From NCBI RefSeq assembly GCF_020166435.1, contig NZ_JAINZP010000003.1, positions 248,001 through 312,000 of the forward strand: DNA of 64,000 bases, in the 5' to 3' direction. The notes beneath the pieces are model-generated. The model did no database searches. It saw nothing but the letters and a program-made list of their open reading frames with translations, and was not told the DNA's origin. A program made the translations under genes and the position numbers. Origin of the DNA: Pectobacterium versatile. Its GTDB lineage: Bacteria; Pseudomonadota; Gammaproteobacteria; Enterobacterales; Enterobacteriaceae. Of the stretch, positions 8,923-18,907 are shown one piece after another (positions within the stretch are counted from its first letter, which is position 1; the number at the start of each line of letters is the position of its first letter).

Positions 8923-10919
8923 AAGCGATCGTATTTGCCTACCATGATATTGGCTGCGTCGGTCTTGAGGCGTTAAAGCTCGCGGGCTATGAGATTCAAG
9001 CCGTGTTCACACACAGCGATGCGCCGGGCGAGAACCACTTCTATGCGTCGGTGGCGAAAGCGGCCGCCGAGATGGACGTGCCGGTGTTTGCACCGGAAGA
9101 CATTAACCATCCGCTCTGGGTGAACCGCATTCGGGAGCTGGCACCGGATGTTATTTTTTCCTTCTATTACCGCACGTTATTAAGCGATGACATTCTCCAG
9201 TTGCCAGCGTTTGGCGCATTCAATCTGCACGGCTCACTGTTGCCGCGCTACCGGGGACGTGCGCCGGTGAATTGGGTACTGGTGAACGGTGAAACGCAGA
9301 CGGGCGTGACGCTGCACAAGATGGTTTCTCGCGCTGATGCGGGTGATATCGTTGCCCAGTCCGTGGTGGCGATTGACGATGACGATACTGCGTTGACGCT
9401 GCATGGAAAGTGCCGTACCGCCGCCGCCGCTTTGCTGGCGCAGCAATTACCGCTGATCCGCTCGCGTGAGATTACGCTGACGCCGCAGGATGAAAGCCGA
9501 GCCAGCTATTTCGGACGTCGCACGGCGGCAGATGGGCTGATCGACTGGCACAAAAGCGCCCGTGAGATTAACAACCTGATCCGCGCGGTGACGGAGCCGT
9601 ATCCGGGCGCGTTTACGTTTCTCGGTGAGCGCAACGTGACGATTTGGCGCGCTCGTGTTGTAAAGGACAAGATCGGTGGTGAGCCGGGCGCGATTCTCTC
9701 GACGTCGCCGCTGGTGGTGTCCTGCGGTGAGGATGCGCTTGAGATCGTCAGCGGGCAGAGTGAGACCGGGCTGTATATGTCTGGCAGCCGACTGGCGGCG
9801 GAAATGGGTATGGTGCCACAGGCACGACTGGGTAACCTCGCCAGCCGTGTGCAGCGACGCCGCACGCGCGTCCTGATCCTTGGCGTGAACGGTTTTATTG
9901 GTAACCACCTGACTGAACGCCTGCTGCGCGACGATCGCTATGAGATCTACGGGCTGGATATCAGCTCGGATGCCATCGCCCGTTTTCTTGGCGATCCGCG
10001 TTTCCATTTTGTGGAAGGCGATATCAGCATCCATAACGAATGGATCGAATATCACATTAAGAAATGCGATGTCATTCTGCCGCTGGTGGCGATTGCCACG
10101 CCGATTGAATACACCCGTAACCCGCTGCGCGTGTTTGAACTGGATTTTGAAGAGAACCTGAAAATCGTGCGCGACTGCGTGCGCTACAACAAACGCATCG
10201 TTTTCCCGTCCACCTCAGAAGTGTACGGTATGTGTGATGACAAAGAGTTTGATGAAGACACTTCGCGCCTGATTGTCGGGCCGATCAACAAGCAGCGCTG
10301 GATTTATTCCGTATCCAAGCAGTTGCTGGACCGGGTGATCTGGGCGTACGGCGCGAAAAACGGCCTGCGTTTCACGCTGTTCCGTCCGTTTAACTGGATG
10401 GGGCCGCGTCTGGATACGCTGGATGCGGCACGTATCGGTAGCTCCCGTGCCATTACTCAATTGATCCTTAATTTGGTGGAAGGATCGCCAATCAAGCTGG
10501 TGGATGGCGGGGCGCAGAAACGCTGCTTTACCGATATTCACGACGGTATTGAGGCGCTGTTCCGTATTATTGAAAACCGTAACGGCCAGTGTGACGGGCA
10601 GATCATCAATATCGGTAATCCGCACAATGAAGCCAGTATCCGCGAACTGGGTGAAATGCTGCTGACCAGCTTTAATGCGCACCCGCTGCGCGATCGCTTC
10701 CCGCCGTTCGCCGGATTTATTGACGTGGAAAGCAGCAGCTATTACGGGAAAGGCTATCAGGATGTGGCGCACCGCACGCCAAGCATTCGCAACGCCAAAC
10801 GCCTGCTGGCATGGGAACCAACGGTGAAGATGGAGCAAACCGTCGCGGAAACGCTGGACTATTTCCTGCGTACCGTTGACCCCTTGCAATCAGACAACGC
10901 CACGGATGCGCAGGGATGA
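8919..10919 (+). CDS. arnA: Bifunctional UDP-Ara4N formyltransferase/UDP-GlcA decarboxylase ArnA
   Basis: The 666-residue fusion enzyme performs the first and third steps of UDP-L-Ara4FN synthesis. The N-terminal formyltransferase (about 1-305) has [15 protein letters not shown] with the catalytic Asn and His. The C-terminal dehydrogenase/decarboxylase (about 315-660) has the Rossmann motif [10 protein letters not shown], the SDR-type STSEVYG segment, and [10 protein letters not shown] with the catalytic Tyr-Lys. Length is close to E. coli ArnA (660). It overlaps both neighbours by 4 bases. Confidence 0.97.
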   Translation: MKAIVFAYHDIGCVGLEALKLAGYEIQAVFTHSDAPGENHFYASVAKAAAEMDVPVFAPEDINHPLWVNRIRELAPDVIFSFYYRTLLSDDILQLPAFGAFNLHGSLLPRYRGRAPVNWVLVNGETQTGVTLHKMVSRADAGDIVAQSVVAIDDDDTALTLHGKCRTAAAALLAQQLPLIRSREITLTPQDESRASYFGRRTAADGLIDWHKSAREINNLIRAVTEPYPGAFTFLGERNVTIWRARVVKDKIGGEPGAILSTSPLVVSCGEDALEIVSGQSETGLYMSGSRLAAEMGMVPQARLGNLASRVQRRRTRVLILGVNGFIGNHLTERLLRDDRYEIYGLDISSDAIARFLGDPRFHFVEGDISIHNEWIEYHIKKCDVILPLVAIATPIEYTRNPLRVFELDFEENLKIVRDCVRYNKRIVFPSTSEVYGMCDDKEFDEDTSRLIVGPINKQRWIYSVSKQLLDRVIWAYGAKNGLRFTLFRPFNWMGPRLDTLDAARIGSSRAITQLILNLVEGSPIKLVDGGAQKRCFTDIHDGIEALFRIIENRNGQCDGQIINIGNPHNEASIRELGEMLLTSFNAHPLRDRFPPFAGFIDVESSSYYGKGYQDVAHRTPSIRNAKRLLAWEPTVKMEQTVAETLDYFLRTVDPLQSDNATDAQG

Positions 10920-11809
10920 CGCGTGTTGGCCTGCGGATAGATGTCGATACCTGGCGCGGTACGCGAGACGGCGTGCCTGCGCTGCTGGATGTGCTGGCGG
11001 AGTTCGATATTCAGGCGAGTGTCTTTTTTAGTGTCGGGCCGGACAACATGGGGCGTCACCTGTGGCGTCTGCTGCGTCCACGCTTTTTATGGAAGATGCT
11101 GCGTTCCAACGCAGCCTCGCTCTACGGTTGGGATATCTTGCTGGCCGGTACGGCGTGGCCGGGGCGTCATATCGGTGCACGGTTTGGCTCGTTAATCCGC
11201 CAGACGCACGACGCAGGCCATGAAGTCGGGTTACATGCTTGGGATCATCACGGCTGGCAGGTGAATGTCGCCCGCTGGTCGGATGCGCAACTAGCCGCGC
11301 AGTTCCGTGAAGGAATGGACGCGCTGACATCAATTCTGCCATCGCTGGTGCGCTGTTCCGCTGTGGCGGGCTGGCGAGCCGATTCGCGTGTTGTAGAGAT
11401 GAAGCAGCGCTGGAATCTGGACTATAACAGCGACTGCCGCGGTATCCGGCCTTTTCGGCCGCGCCTGAAAAATGGTGAGCTAGGCACCGTGCAGATTCCG
11501 GTCACATTGCCGACCTACGACGAAGTCATCGGCGAGCGCGTGAGTGACGGCGAATTTAACGACTTTATTCTTGAGGCGATCCAGCAGGATCGCGGCGTGC
11601 CGGTCTACACCATCCATGCGGAGGTTGAAGGTGGCGCGAAGCTGGCGCTGTTCCGCCAATTGCTGCTTCGCGCCCGCCAGCAGCACATCGAATTTTGTCC
11701 GCTTTCCGCATTACTGCCTGATGACCCAACCGCGCTGCCCATCGGGCAGATTGACCGCGCGCCGTTTCCCGGACGGGAAGGGTGGCTTGGTGTGCAAACG
11801 GAAGAATAA
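10916..11809 (+). CDS. arnD: 4-deoxy-4-formamido-L-arabinose-phosphoundecaprenol deformylase ArnD
   Basis: The 297-residue NodB-type polysaccharide deacetylase removes the formyl group from undecaprenyl-phosphate Ara4FN, releasing the amine that will cap lipid A. RIDVDT near the start supplies the metal-binding acidic residues, [15 protein letters not shown] the two metal histidines, and [12 protein letters not shown] the conserved arginine region. [12 protein letters not shown] near residue 220-235 carries a late conserved His. The start overlaps arnA by ATGA. A short gap containing AGGAG separates it from arnT. Confidence 0.96.
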   Translation: MTRVGLRIDVDTWRGTRDGVPALLDVLAEFDIQASVFFSVGPDNMGRHLWRLLRPRFLWKMLRSNAASLYGWDILLAGTAWPGRHIGARFGSLIRQTHDAGHEVGLHAWDHHGWQVNVARWSDAQLAAQFREGMDALTSILPSLVRCSAVAGWRADSRVVEMKQRWNLDYNSDCRGIRPFRPRLKNGELGTVQIPVTLPTYDEVIGERVSDGEFNDFILEAIQQDRGVPVYTIHAEVEGGAKLALFRQLLLRARQQHIEFCPLSALLPDDPTALPIGQIDRAPFPGREGWLGVQTEE

Positions 11810-11826
11810 ATAAAGCAGGAGATAGC

Positions 11827-13497
11827 ATGGAAAAAGGCATGATAAGACTGAAAAGCACCATGATATTGGTGTTATTTGCTTTGCTCTACCTGTTGCCGCT
11901 TAACGGCCGCTGGCTGTGGTCACCGGACGAAACGCGCTATGCCGAAATCAGCCGCGAGATGCTTCAGCGTGGCGATTGGATCGTGCCACACTTGCTGGGT
12001 ATTCGCTACTTTGAGAAACCCGTTGCGGGCTACTGGCTGAATAACATCAGTCAATGGTTATTAGGTCATACCAATTTTTCCGTGCGTTTTGCCTCGGTAT
12101 TTTCTACCGGGTTGAGCGCACTGCTGGTGTTCTGGCTGGCGATGCTGCTGTGGAAAAACCAGCGTACCGCGCTGTTGGCGGCGACGATCTATCTGACATC
12201 GCTGCTCGTGTATGGTATCGGCACGTACAGCGTGCTCGATCCGATGGTGACGCTCTGGATGACGACGGCGCTGTTCAGCCACGTGCTGATTCAGCGTGCC
12301 ACGCTGACGCGTGAGCGGCTCGCGGCTTGGGGGCTGATGGGGCTGGCCTGCGGCATGGGATTTATGACCAAAGGCTTTCTGGCGCTGGCCTTGCCGGTCA
12401 TCAGCGTGCTACCGGTGGCGCTGGCGCAAAAGCGGATTAAGGAACTGCTGCTGTTTGGGCCGCTGGCGGTTGTCGTCGCGGTATTGCTGAGTGCGCCGTG
12501 GGCGCTGGCGGTGCATGCGCGAGAAGCCGATTACTGGCATTACTTCTTTTGGATTGAACATATCCAGCGTTTTGCCGAAGACGATGCGCAGCATAAAGCG
12601 CCGTTCTGGTATTACCTACCCGTTTTGATTCTCGGGATGTTCCCCTGGCTGGCGCTGCTGCCGGGCGCGTTGCGTAGCGGCTGGACGGAACGGAAGGCGT
12701 ACCCAGAGCGGTTCCTCCTGCTGTGCTGGATGGTGATGCCTCTGCTGTTTTTCAGCATCGCTAAAGGTAAGCTGCTGACCTACATTCTACCGTGCTTTGC
12801 GCCGCTAGCGCTGCTGATGGCGGCGTGGTTGTCCGGTTTGGCACCTGCGGTACGCGAACGTGTATTGCGCATCAATAGTTGGCTCAATATTGCCTTCGGC
12901 AGCGTGCTGGCGCTCGCTGTTGCGGCGCTTGGCCTCGGCATCATCATGCCGCATCTCTACCAACCGGGAGAAGGGCTGACCATCGTCTCGGGGATTGTCT
13001 GCTTCATCGGCTGGGTGGCTTTTGCCGCTGTCAGCCTGAAAAAGCAACGGGCGTGGGGCTATCTGGTCGCGGGCTGTCCGTTATTTCTGGCGCTGCTCGT
13101 TGGCGGGAGTATTCCGGCGAGCGTGGTGGATTCAAAGAACCCCCAAACCTTTATTCGTAGCCATCAGCCGTTGCTGCAAGACAGCCGCTATGTGCTTAGC
13201 GACGAGGTGGGGCTGGCTGCCGGACTGGCGTGGGAGTTGAAGCGCAGTGATATCACCTTATTTAAGGCGCGGGGCGAGCTGAACTATGGGCTGAACTATG
13301 CCGATTCCGCTGACCGCTTTGTGGATGAGGGGGCTTTTCCAACCTGGCTTGCCGAGAAACGGCGTAGCGGAAATGTCGCGCTGATGCTGAAGATCGACCG
13401 GGACAGCGATGACGAGTATCGCAATCTGCCTGCGCCCAATCAGTTGAGAAAATCGCACCGTTACGTACTGCTGTTTTATAAGCAGGTAGCGCCATGA
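11827..13497 (+). CDS. arnT: Undecaprenyl phosphate-alpha-L-Ara4N transferase ArnT
   Basis: The 556-residue polytopic GT83 enzyme transfers L-Ara4N from undecaprenyl phosphate to lipid A phosphates on the periplasmic side. The first periplasmic loop carries [16 protein letters not shown], whose Asp and Glu match the catalytic metal site of ArnT/PMT enzymes. A dozen hydrophobic segments follow, ending in a soluble C-terminal domain from about residue 440. The ATG at 11827 is preceded by AGGAG and fits family length; an in-frame ATG within the end of arnD would add 15 unlikely residues. It overlaps arnE by ATGA. Confidence 0.96.
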   Translation: MEKGMIRLKSTMILVLFALLYLLPLNGRWLWSPDETRYAEISREMLQRGDWIVPHLLGIRYFEKPVAGYWLNNISQWLLGHTNFSVRFASVFSTGLSALLVFWLAMLLWKNQRTALLAATIYLTSLLVYGIGTYSVLDPMVTLWMTTALFSHVLIQRATLTRERLAAWGLMGLACGMGFMTKGFLALALPVISVLPVALAQKRIKELLLFGPLAVVVAVLLSAPWALAVHAREADYWHYFFWIEHIQRFAEDDAQHKAPFWYYLPVLILGMFPWLALLPGALRSGWTERKAYPERFLLLCWMVMPLLFFSIAKGKLLTYILPCFAPLALLMAAWLSGLAPAVRERVLRINSWLNIAFGSVLALAVAALGLGIIMPHLYQPGEGLTIVSGIVCFIGWVAFAAVSLKKQRAWGYLVAGCPLFLALLVGGSIPASVVDSKNPQTFIRSHQPLLQDSRYVLSDEVGLAAGLAWELKRSDITLFKARGELNYGLNYADSADRFVDEGAFPTWLAEKRRSGNVALMLKIDRDSDDEYRNLPAPNQLRKSHRYVLLFYKQVAP

Positions 13498-13835
13498 GTT
13501 ATCTATTGGTTGCCATCGTCTGCCTGCTGACCAGTTTAGGGCAACTGTGTCAGAAACAGGCGGCGGAGTGCTGGCGGCGTTTGCCGACGCATCGACGCCA
13601 GCGCGTGACGCTGGGATGGCTGATGTCGGCGGCCTTGCTGCTCGGTATCGGGCTGCTGCTGTGGCTTGTGGTGTTGCAGCATCTCCCGCTCGGTGTGGCG
13701 TATCCGCTGCTGAGTATCAATTTTGTACTGGTCACGCTGCTGGCGCACTACGGGTTTGGCGAGCGTGTGGACAGGCACCACTGGTGGGGTATTGCGCTGA
13801 TTGTCACCGGTATCTATCTGATGCAGGGGGGATGA
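13494..13835 (+). CDS. arnE: L-Ara4N-phosphoundecaprenol flippase subunit ArnE
   Basis: The 113-residue small multidrug resistance-like protein has four predicted helices. With ArnF it flips undecaprenyl-phosphate-L-Ara4N across the inner membrane. The segment [18 protein letters not shown] is the conserved third helix, and [15 protein letters not shown] closes the protein. It overlaps arnT (ATGA) and arnF by four bases, so the whole distal operon is translationally coupled. Confidence 0.94.
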   Translation: MSYLLVAIVCLLTSLGQLCQKQAAECWRRLPTHRRQRVTLGWLMSAALLLGIGLLLWLVVLQHLPLGVAYPLLSINFVLVTLLAHYGFGERVDRHHWWGIALIVTGIYLMQGG

Positions 13836-14236
13836 TGGCGAAAAGAGGCTATATCTGGGCGATTATCAGCACTGTGCTAGCCAGCACCGCGCAGGTGTTA
13901 ATGAAAAGCGGCATGCTGGCGCTGCCGAGCATTTCCTTCGCGCACTGGCCGTCGCTCAGTTCGTTGGTAACGGGCTGGCCTGCGGTTGCGGTGCTGGTCG
14001 GCGTGATCTGCTACGGGCTGTCGATGGTGTGCTGGTTCATGGTGCTGCGCTATTTACCATTAAGCCGCGCTTATCCGCTGATTAGCTTAAGCTATGCGAT
14101 GGTTTATCTGGCGGCGGTTTTCCTGCCGTGGCTGAACGAACCGATGAGCCTGCGTAAAACCCTCGGCGTCCTGATTATTCTGCTGGGTGTCTGGCTGATT
14201 AACCGTAAGACGGGAAAAAAAGCCACACATAGATAA
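13832..14236 (+). CDS. arnF: L-Ara4N-phosphoundecaprenol flippase subunit ArnF
   Basis: The 134-residue partner of ArnE also has four helices; [19 protein letters not shown] corresponds to the conserved helix and [15 protein letters not shown] to the last. Two consecutive ATGs (13832 and 13835) are possible; the GGGGGGA run in the end of arnE is the ribosome-binding site. The reading frame is open for another 95 codons upstream inside arnE, but that extension has no membrane-protein character. It is the last gene of the operon, followed by an AT-rich hairpin. Confidence 0.94.
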   Translation: MMAKRGYIWAIISTVLASTAQVLMKSGMLALPSISFAHWPSLSSLVTGWPAVAVLVGVICYGLSMVCWFMVLRYLPLSRAYPLISLSYAMVYLAAVFLPWLNEPMSLRKTLGVLIILLGVWLINRKTGKKATHR

Positions 14237-14256
14237 TAACGATAGTTATTATTTTG
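14233..14256 (+). terminator. Possible terminator of the arn operon
   Basis: ATAATAAC pairs perfectly with GTTATTAT across a 4-base loop, followed by TTTTG. It overlaps the arnF stop codon. The stem is AT-only apart from one pair, so it may be weak. Confidence 0.45.
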
Positions 14257-14420
14257 TTCTTAAGATTAAGTGAATGCTCCGATGAGTAGAGGTACCACAA
14301 ATGTGCCGTATTTCTTCGGTGTCATGTACTGAATCCGGTGCAATTGATTCAGCTAGGATTTATTGGCTATCAGAGTAAGGGAAAAGCCATTCAGCCTGCA
14401 CGCTGAGTGGACCTGTACCG

Positions 14421-14888
14421 CTATTCTTTTTTGTCGCTACTTCCATTTCCGTACTGCTCGTCGCTGACTTTTTCCAACCAGTCGACTGGGCTGCCGTTCA
14501 GCGATTCGGCAATGGCAATGTGTGTCATTGCGTTTTGTGCCGTTGCGCCGTGCCAGTGTTTTACGCCTTCGGGTATCCAGACGATATCGCCCTGATTGAT
14601 CTCCTGAATGTCATCACCCCATTCCTGAAGCCAACCTCGTCCTTGTGTAACAATCAGCGTCTGGCCGATTGGATGAGTATGCCATGCCGTACGGGCACCG
14701 GGTTCAAAGGTGACCGTCGCGCCGCCAACCTGCGCGGGAGCGGTGGCTTGGAAGGGGGCGTCGATACGTACGTTGCCGGAAAAATAGCTTTCTGGGCTGG
14801 GCTGAGACGGGTGTGAACCGCTGCGGGTAATTTTCAATTTTTCCTCCGTTTCGGCAATCGCTACCGAGGCTAACATGGATAACATCAC
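14421..14888 (-). CDS. Cupin-domain protein with probably damaged signal peptide
   Basis: The frame encodes 155 residues with a single small cupin barrel: GARTAWHTHPIGQTLIVTQG gives the His-x-His and Glu-like positions of cupin motif 1, and GDIVWIPEGVKHWHGA motif 2. Similar proteins are annotated as secreted cupins. The only starts in frame are GTG at 14888 or ATG just after it, giving a hydrophobic leader ending SVAIAE without the usual positive N-terminus. A better leader beginning MTFRL lies immediately upstream but one frame off, joined by a CT repeat (see findings). It is divergent from a LysR regulator that probably controls it. Confidence 0.72.
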   Translation of the reverse strand: MMLSMLASVAIAETEEKLKITRSGSHPSQPSPESYFSGNVRIDAPFQATAPAQVGGATVTFEPGARTAWHTHPIGQTLIVTQGRGWLQEWGDDIQEINQGDIVWIPEGVKHWHGATAQNAMTHIAIAESLNGSPVDWLEKVSDEQYGNGSSDKKE

Positions 14889-14918
14889 GGCAGAGGCGGA
14901 AAGTCATTTCACTTTTTA

Positions 14919-14963
14919 TGACGGACATCCTTGTCCGTCACCCTGGGGTCGTCGCAAGCGACG
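14919..14963. repeat. Tandem hairpins upstream of the cupin gene
   Basis: TGACGGACA-TCCT-TGTCCGTCA is a perfect 9-base-pair hairpin at 14919-14940, followed at 14950 by CGTCGC-AA-GCGACG. They look like small palindromic repeat units rather than a terminator, since no T run follows on either strand. They lie in the divergent spacer between the cupin and LysR genes. Confidence 0.6.
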
Positions 14964-15162
14964 TTGAAAAACGTTACCGCGGTTTTCGGGCAAGAACCAG
15001 AGGGAAAAAGCCGCAAGAGGCTATGAATTATATTCATTAATTGCGTGGCGGCATGTGGGGAGGGGATTCAGCAGTTAGCGGTTTTCAGCGTGAATTAGTC
15101 CGTTGTTAACAGTTTCACATGGACATCATTCATGAGTTTGTATAATAGATACCTATTCATAA

Positions 15163-16077
<915 letters not shown>

Positions 16078-16090
16078 CGGCTAGGATGCT

Positions 16091-16143
16091 GTACTGCCAG
16101 TAAGGCGGGGTGCCTTGACTCCGCCTACGTGGCAGTGATTTTA
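16091..16143 (+). terminator. Terminator of the LysR gene
   Basis: ACTGCCA pairs with TGGCAGT as an outer stem and AGGCGG with CCGCCT as an inner stem, followed by GATTTTAA. It starts 13 bases after the LysR stop codon. Confidence 0.75.
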
Positions 16144-16262
16144 ATGGCATTTCCCCTCCGGTTAAAAAATATGGTTATTATATTCTTGAATATGATGTAC
16201 TTCATGTTGTAGTGTTATCTTATGAATAACGACAGCGTATAGACTAGAATGGAGTGATGATC

Positions 16263-16736
16263 ATGGAACCTATCACGAACGAATCCCAGTGCATTGAAAA
16301 TATTGAAAAATTCAACGACGAACTTGTGTCGTCAACCGACCATAAACTCTATGATTACCTGCCTTATTTTCGGGCCTGGTACGCCTATAAATCACAGGAT
16401 GGCTGGCTTCTTGCACCGAGCAAATATGTCGGCTATGCAGGGATGGATAGAGACAAATACATTCAACATCTGGACAGCCTTGATGGGCGAACGTCCGAAA
16501 GTAATCTATCGCGTTTCTCCGTTGCCGCAGAAGGAAAAGAAAAAGAGCTTCTGATGGGGAAGGTTGCTGAGCTGTTGTCTTCATTTGGTAAATTGCCGAA
16601 TAAGTTGCTGAGAGTCTCAGTGATGAGAAACAGCAGCGTGGCTGATGAAGAAAATAGCACCATTGATGCCATTGTGACGATGATAAATTCACTACCGCCT
16701 TATATGAGTCAGGCGATTAAAAAGCGGTTGAGATAA
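16263..16736 (+). CDS. Uncharacterised protein
   Basis: I do not recognise this 157-residue protein. The N-terminal half is rich in aromatic residues (DYLPYFRAWYAYKSQDGWLL, then KYVGYAG) and suggests a compact folded domain; the C-terminal half is helical. It has no signal peptide or membrane segment. The ATG at 16263 is chosen because GGAG lies 8 bases upstream; a GTG nine bases earlier overlaps that sequence. It lies 40 bases before another unrecognised gene on the same strand, so the two are probably co-transcribed. Base composition is lower in GC than the neighbouring arn operon. Confidence 0.7.
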   Translation: MEPITNESQCIENIEKFNDELVSSTDHKLYDYLPYFRAWYAYKSQDGWLLAPSKYVGYAGMDRDKYIQHLDSLDGRTSESNLSRFSVAAEGKEKELLMGKVAELLSSFGKLPNKLLRVSVMRNSSVADEENSTIDAIVTMINSLPPYMSQAIKKRLR

Positions 16737-16776
16737 TCAGCTCTGCTACCACATCTTGAATATTCAAGGAAATGAA

Positions 16777-17166
16777 ATGTGCTCTGATAATAATGAAGCG
16801 CCTTTAGATATTTTTTCTGGTGAGTTTAGCATGAGCGACGATACCTGGACGCTTGATGCCGTGCGGTGGGTTTTTGTTGAGAAGAAAAAAATTATTGCCA
16901 GCCTGAAAGGGAAAATGAGTAGCGGCCCATTTAATGCAGAAATAACTTTATTTTGGCGAGAAGATGTCGGGTGTTATTCTGATAAAGGAGGGAAGATAGT
17001 CTATCGTAATTTCTGTTCTAATTATAAATATAATGATTTTTCATTGGAAATTAGACAGTTAGATATTTATATAGAAGAAGATATTTGTGTCATAAAAAAA
17101 GCAACGTGGGGTGAAAATGGGCGTCCGTATTCATTCTATGGTGAGTTGGAGCGGATGGGGGCGTGA
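16777..17166 (+). CDS. Uncharacterised protein
   Basis: I do not recognise this 129-residue acidic protein. Alternating hydrophobic strands (WTLDAVRWVFVEKKKIIASL, then AEITLFWRED, then YNDFSLEIRQLDIYI) suggest a beta-rich fold. The ATG at 16777 has AAGGA at the right distance; an ATG seven codons earlier lacks one. It is strikingly AT-rich at third codon positions, suggesting horizontal acquisition. Its pairing with the preceding small gene could be a two-gene unit, but nothing in sequence shows function. Confidence 0.68.
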   Translation: MCSDNNEAPLDIFSGEFSMSDDTWTLDAVRWVFVEKKKIIASLKGKMSSGPFNAEITLFWREDVGCYSDKGGKIVYRNFCSNYKYNDFSLEIRQLDIYIEEDICVIKKATWGENGRPYSFYGELERMGA

Positions 17167-17644
17167 TGGAAATAGCGATAACCACGCACGATGGAAAGGG
17201 AATATGCAAATAGCATCACTCGCGGCCCACTAGCGTGTAGTTTTGGTCTACATTGCTCTAAATCGAATCCGCTGTACAAGAGGGGAGGTTGCGCCCTGAT
17301 CGTTATTTATAGTGGCAAGCGCTCCTGACCCCCCATCATCCCAACACTCACTTTAAAACTGGGAATCGGCGGTGCCCAGAGGCCCAAACTACGGATTTTT
17401 CCCCCTCATATTCAGATCACGTAAGCGAAAATGGATAGCGGGGAATCCTTCTCCTGTCTCGATCGCGTGGGGCTAACCAACCTTATTATGTGACGGACAT
17501 AAACACTGTACATACCGTTACACAGCAACGCTCATCATCGAAGATAACCCTGGTATATAATCCAAAAACACAGGGACCGATTTACCGTGAAGATAAAAAT
17601 TCACAAATTTCAAATAATAAATATCACACAGCCTTACCTTTATA
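17167..17644. other. Gene-free spacer before the dlt operon, with a possible coding remnant
   Basis: No intact gene is visible. On the minus strand from about 17470 down to 17390 a short stretch reads HAIETGEGFPAIHFRLRDLN in one frame, then stops; it looks like conserved coding or repeat sequence rather than random DNA (see findings). A TATAAT hexamer at 17556-17561 is a possible -10 for dltD, about 84 bases before its ATG, with no good -35. Confidence 0.4.
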
Positions 17645-18781
17645 ATGAAAATAAAAAATACTCTCTGCCTACATATCCTGATGGTTACTCTTGCCATCTT
17701 GTTTCTTAGTGTTCCCCCGCTGGTGACAAGTGTTGATCCGGCGCTGACATTCCAGCCACTGATTAACACAATGGAAGGGACGACAAAGGAACAAAAGGAA
17801 AAGATCGCCACCATTTCCCATGCCTTACAGGGCAATGCGATTTTCTTTCTCGGGGCTTCCGAGGTTTCGACATCTGAAGACGAACATTACGCGGTATATA
17901 ATTACTTTAATAACCAGCTACATCGTCCGGTTGTGGCCTATGGCGATAGCTATGTCGATAGCGTCACACATTTTTTACTGCTCTCGCGCTTTAAAAACGA
18001 GCTTAATGCTAACAGTAAGGTTGTTTTGCTGCTGGCACCCGATAGCTTTTATTCAGATGGTATTCCTCCGGCTATTTTCGCCAACAATTTCCCTGCGTCT
18101 ATTTTTGATCCTCTGATGAAAGATGACCAGACGCGTCCCTTTTTAGTCAATTATCTACAACATATCGATAAAGAAGAGATAAGCCATTTAACCTTTGGAC
18201 AAATGAAGGTCTATGGCTGGGATCCGCAAATTATCTGGCAGGAAGTGAGTTATCAATTTGCTAATTTTTGCGAGCTGATAAAAAACGACTGGCTGGCGAT
18301 GCTACATATTGTCCCTCAGCCTACACAACGGTGGCCTCAGCAGCCAACCTCCAATATGACTCCCGACTGGAATCGCGAGTTGGCGCAGGCTCATGTACTG
18401 AACCAGTCTCGTCAGCAAAGTGCAGAGACATTGTGGATGGATAAAGCTGTGTTTGCAGACGATCAAACGCCGGAAGAGTGGGATAACGCGCCAATTGTGC
18501 CTGCACAGATGGAAGCATTACGGGCGACGATCCAACTGCTGAAAGCGCGTAATGCCCAGTTTGTGGTCATTGTCGATCCGATTAATCCGTGGGCGATTAA
18601 TAACTCCCAGAAATTCCAGCCAGTCGACAGCCAGATCAGGTCGATGCTGGAAGAAAATCAGGTTCGTTATTTTGATATGTATGCGCAGCCTTATCAGAAC
18701 GGCTGGAATTGGGATCGCCTGCATCCCACTGAATCGGCATGGGTCGCGATGGATCAATTTATTGCAGAGAGTTTTAAATGA
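17645..18781 (+). CDS. dltD: DltD-like SGNH acyltransferase
   Basis: The 378-residue protein has one N-terminal membrane helix (about 6-27) and a periplasmic SGNH-type domain. The nucleophile is Ser72 in FFLGASEVS, and the Asp-x-x-His pair is Asp357/His360 in WDRLHPTESAW. In Gram-positive bacteria DltD accepts D-alanine from DltX and passes it to teichoic acid; the acceptor in a Gram-negative envelope is unknown. It is the first of five same-strand genes, and its TGA overlaps the dltX start. No strong ribosome-binding site precedes its ATG. Third-position composition is more mixed than in arn. Confidence 0.9.
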   Translation: MKIKNTLCLHILMVTLAILFLSVPPLVTSVDPALTFQPLINTMEGTTKEQKEKIATISHALQGNAIFFLGASEVSTSEDEHYAVYNYFNNQLHRPVVAYGDSYVDSVTHFLLLSRFKNELNANSKVVLLLAPDSFYSDGIPPAIFANNFPASIFDPLMKDDQTRPFLVNYLQHIDKEEISHLTFGQMKVYGWDPQIIWQEVSYQFANFCELIKNDWLAMLHIVPQPTQRWPQQPTSNMTPDWNRELAQAHVLNQSRQQSAETLWMDKAVFADDQTPEEWDNAPIVPAQMEALRATIQLLKARNAQFVVIVDPINPWAINNSQKFQPVDSQIRSMLEENQVRYFDMYAQPYQNGWNWDRLHPTESAWVAMDQFIAESFK

Positions 18782-18900
18782 TGAAAACCGCCATTCGCCT
18801 TTTTTTCCTTTATCTCTTTCTGGCAGTCACCATTGCCGCGTGGACCTCTGTTGATGAAAGCATGAGTTTAAAAGTGCATTTTGAATATCAAAAATTCTGA
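18778..18900 (+). CDS. dltX: DltX-like membrane microprotein with acyl-shuttle motif
   Basis: This 40-residue gene (39 if the second ATG is used) is too short for routine gene finding. One membrane helix, RLFFLYLFLAVTIAAW at about residues 7-22, is followed by a short extracytoplasmic tail ending exactly in FEYQKF. That matches FxYxxF, the C-terminal hexapeptide whose tyrosine carries the acyl group between DltB and DltD in Gram-positive Dlt systems. The ATG overlaps the dltD stop (AAATGATG), and the stop lies seven bases before dltB, with AAGGA between. Position, size, topology and motif all fit DltX. Confidence 0.9.
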   Translation: MMKTAIRLFFLYLFLAVTIAAWTSVDESMSLKVHFEYQKF

Positions 18901-18907
18901 AGGATGA

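Noticed and set aside
9447-10889. Two long minus-strand frames inside arnA
   Set aside because: Antisense to the well-defined bifunctional ArnA; no plausible start signals or domain.
13547-13831. N-terminal extension of ArnF through arnE
   Set aside because: It overlaps arnE in another frame and does not look like a membrane protein; ArnF family length fits the start at 13832.
14919-14963. Transcription terminator upstream of the cupin gene
   Set aside because: The two hairpins have no T run on either strand and lie in a divergent promoter spacer, so I list them as repeats.
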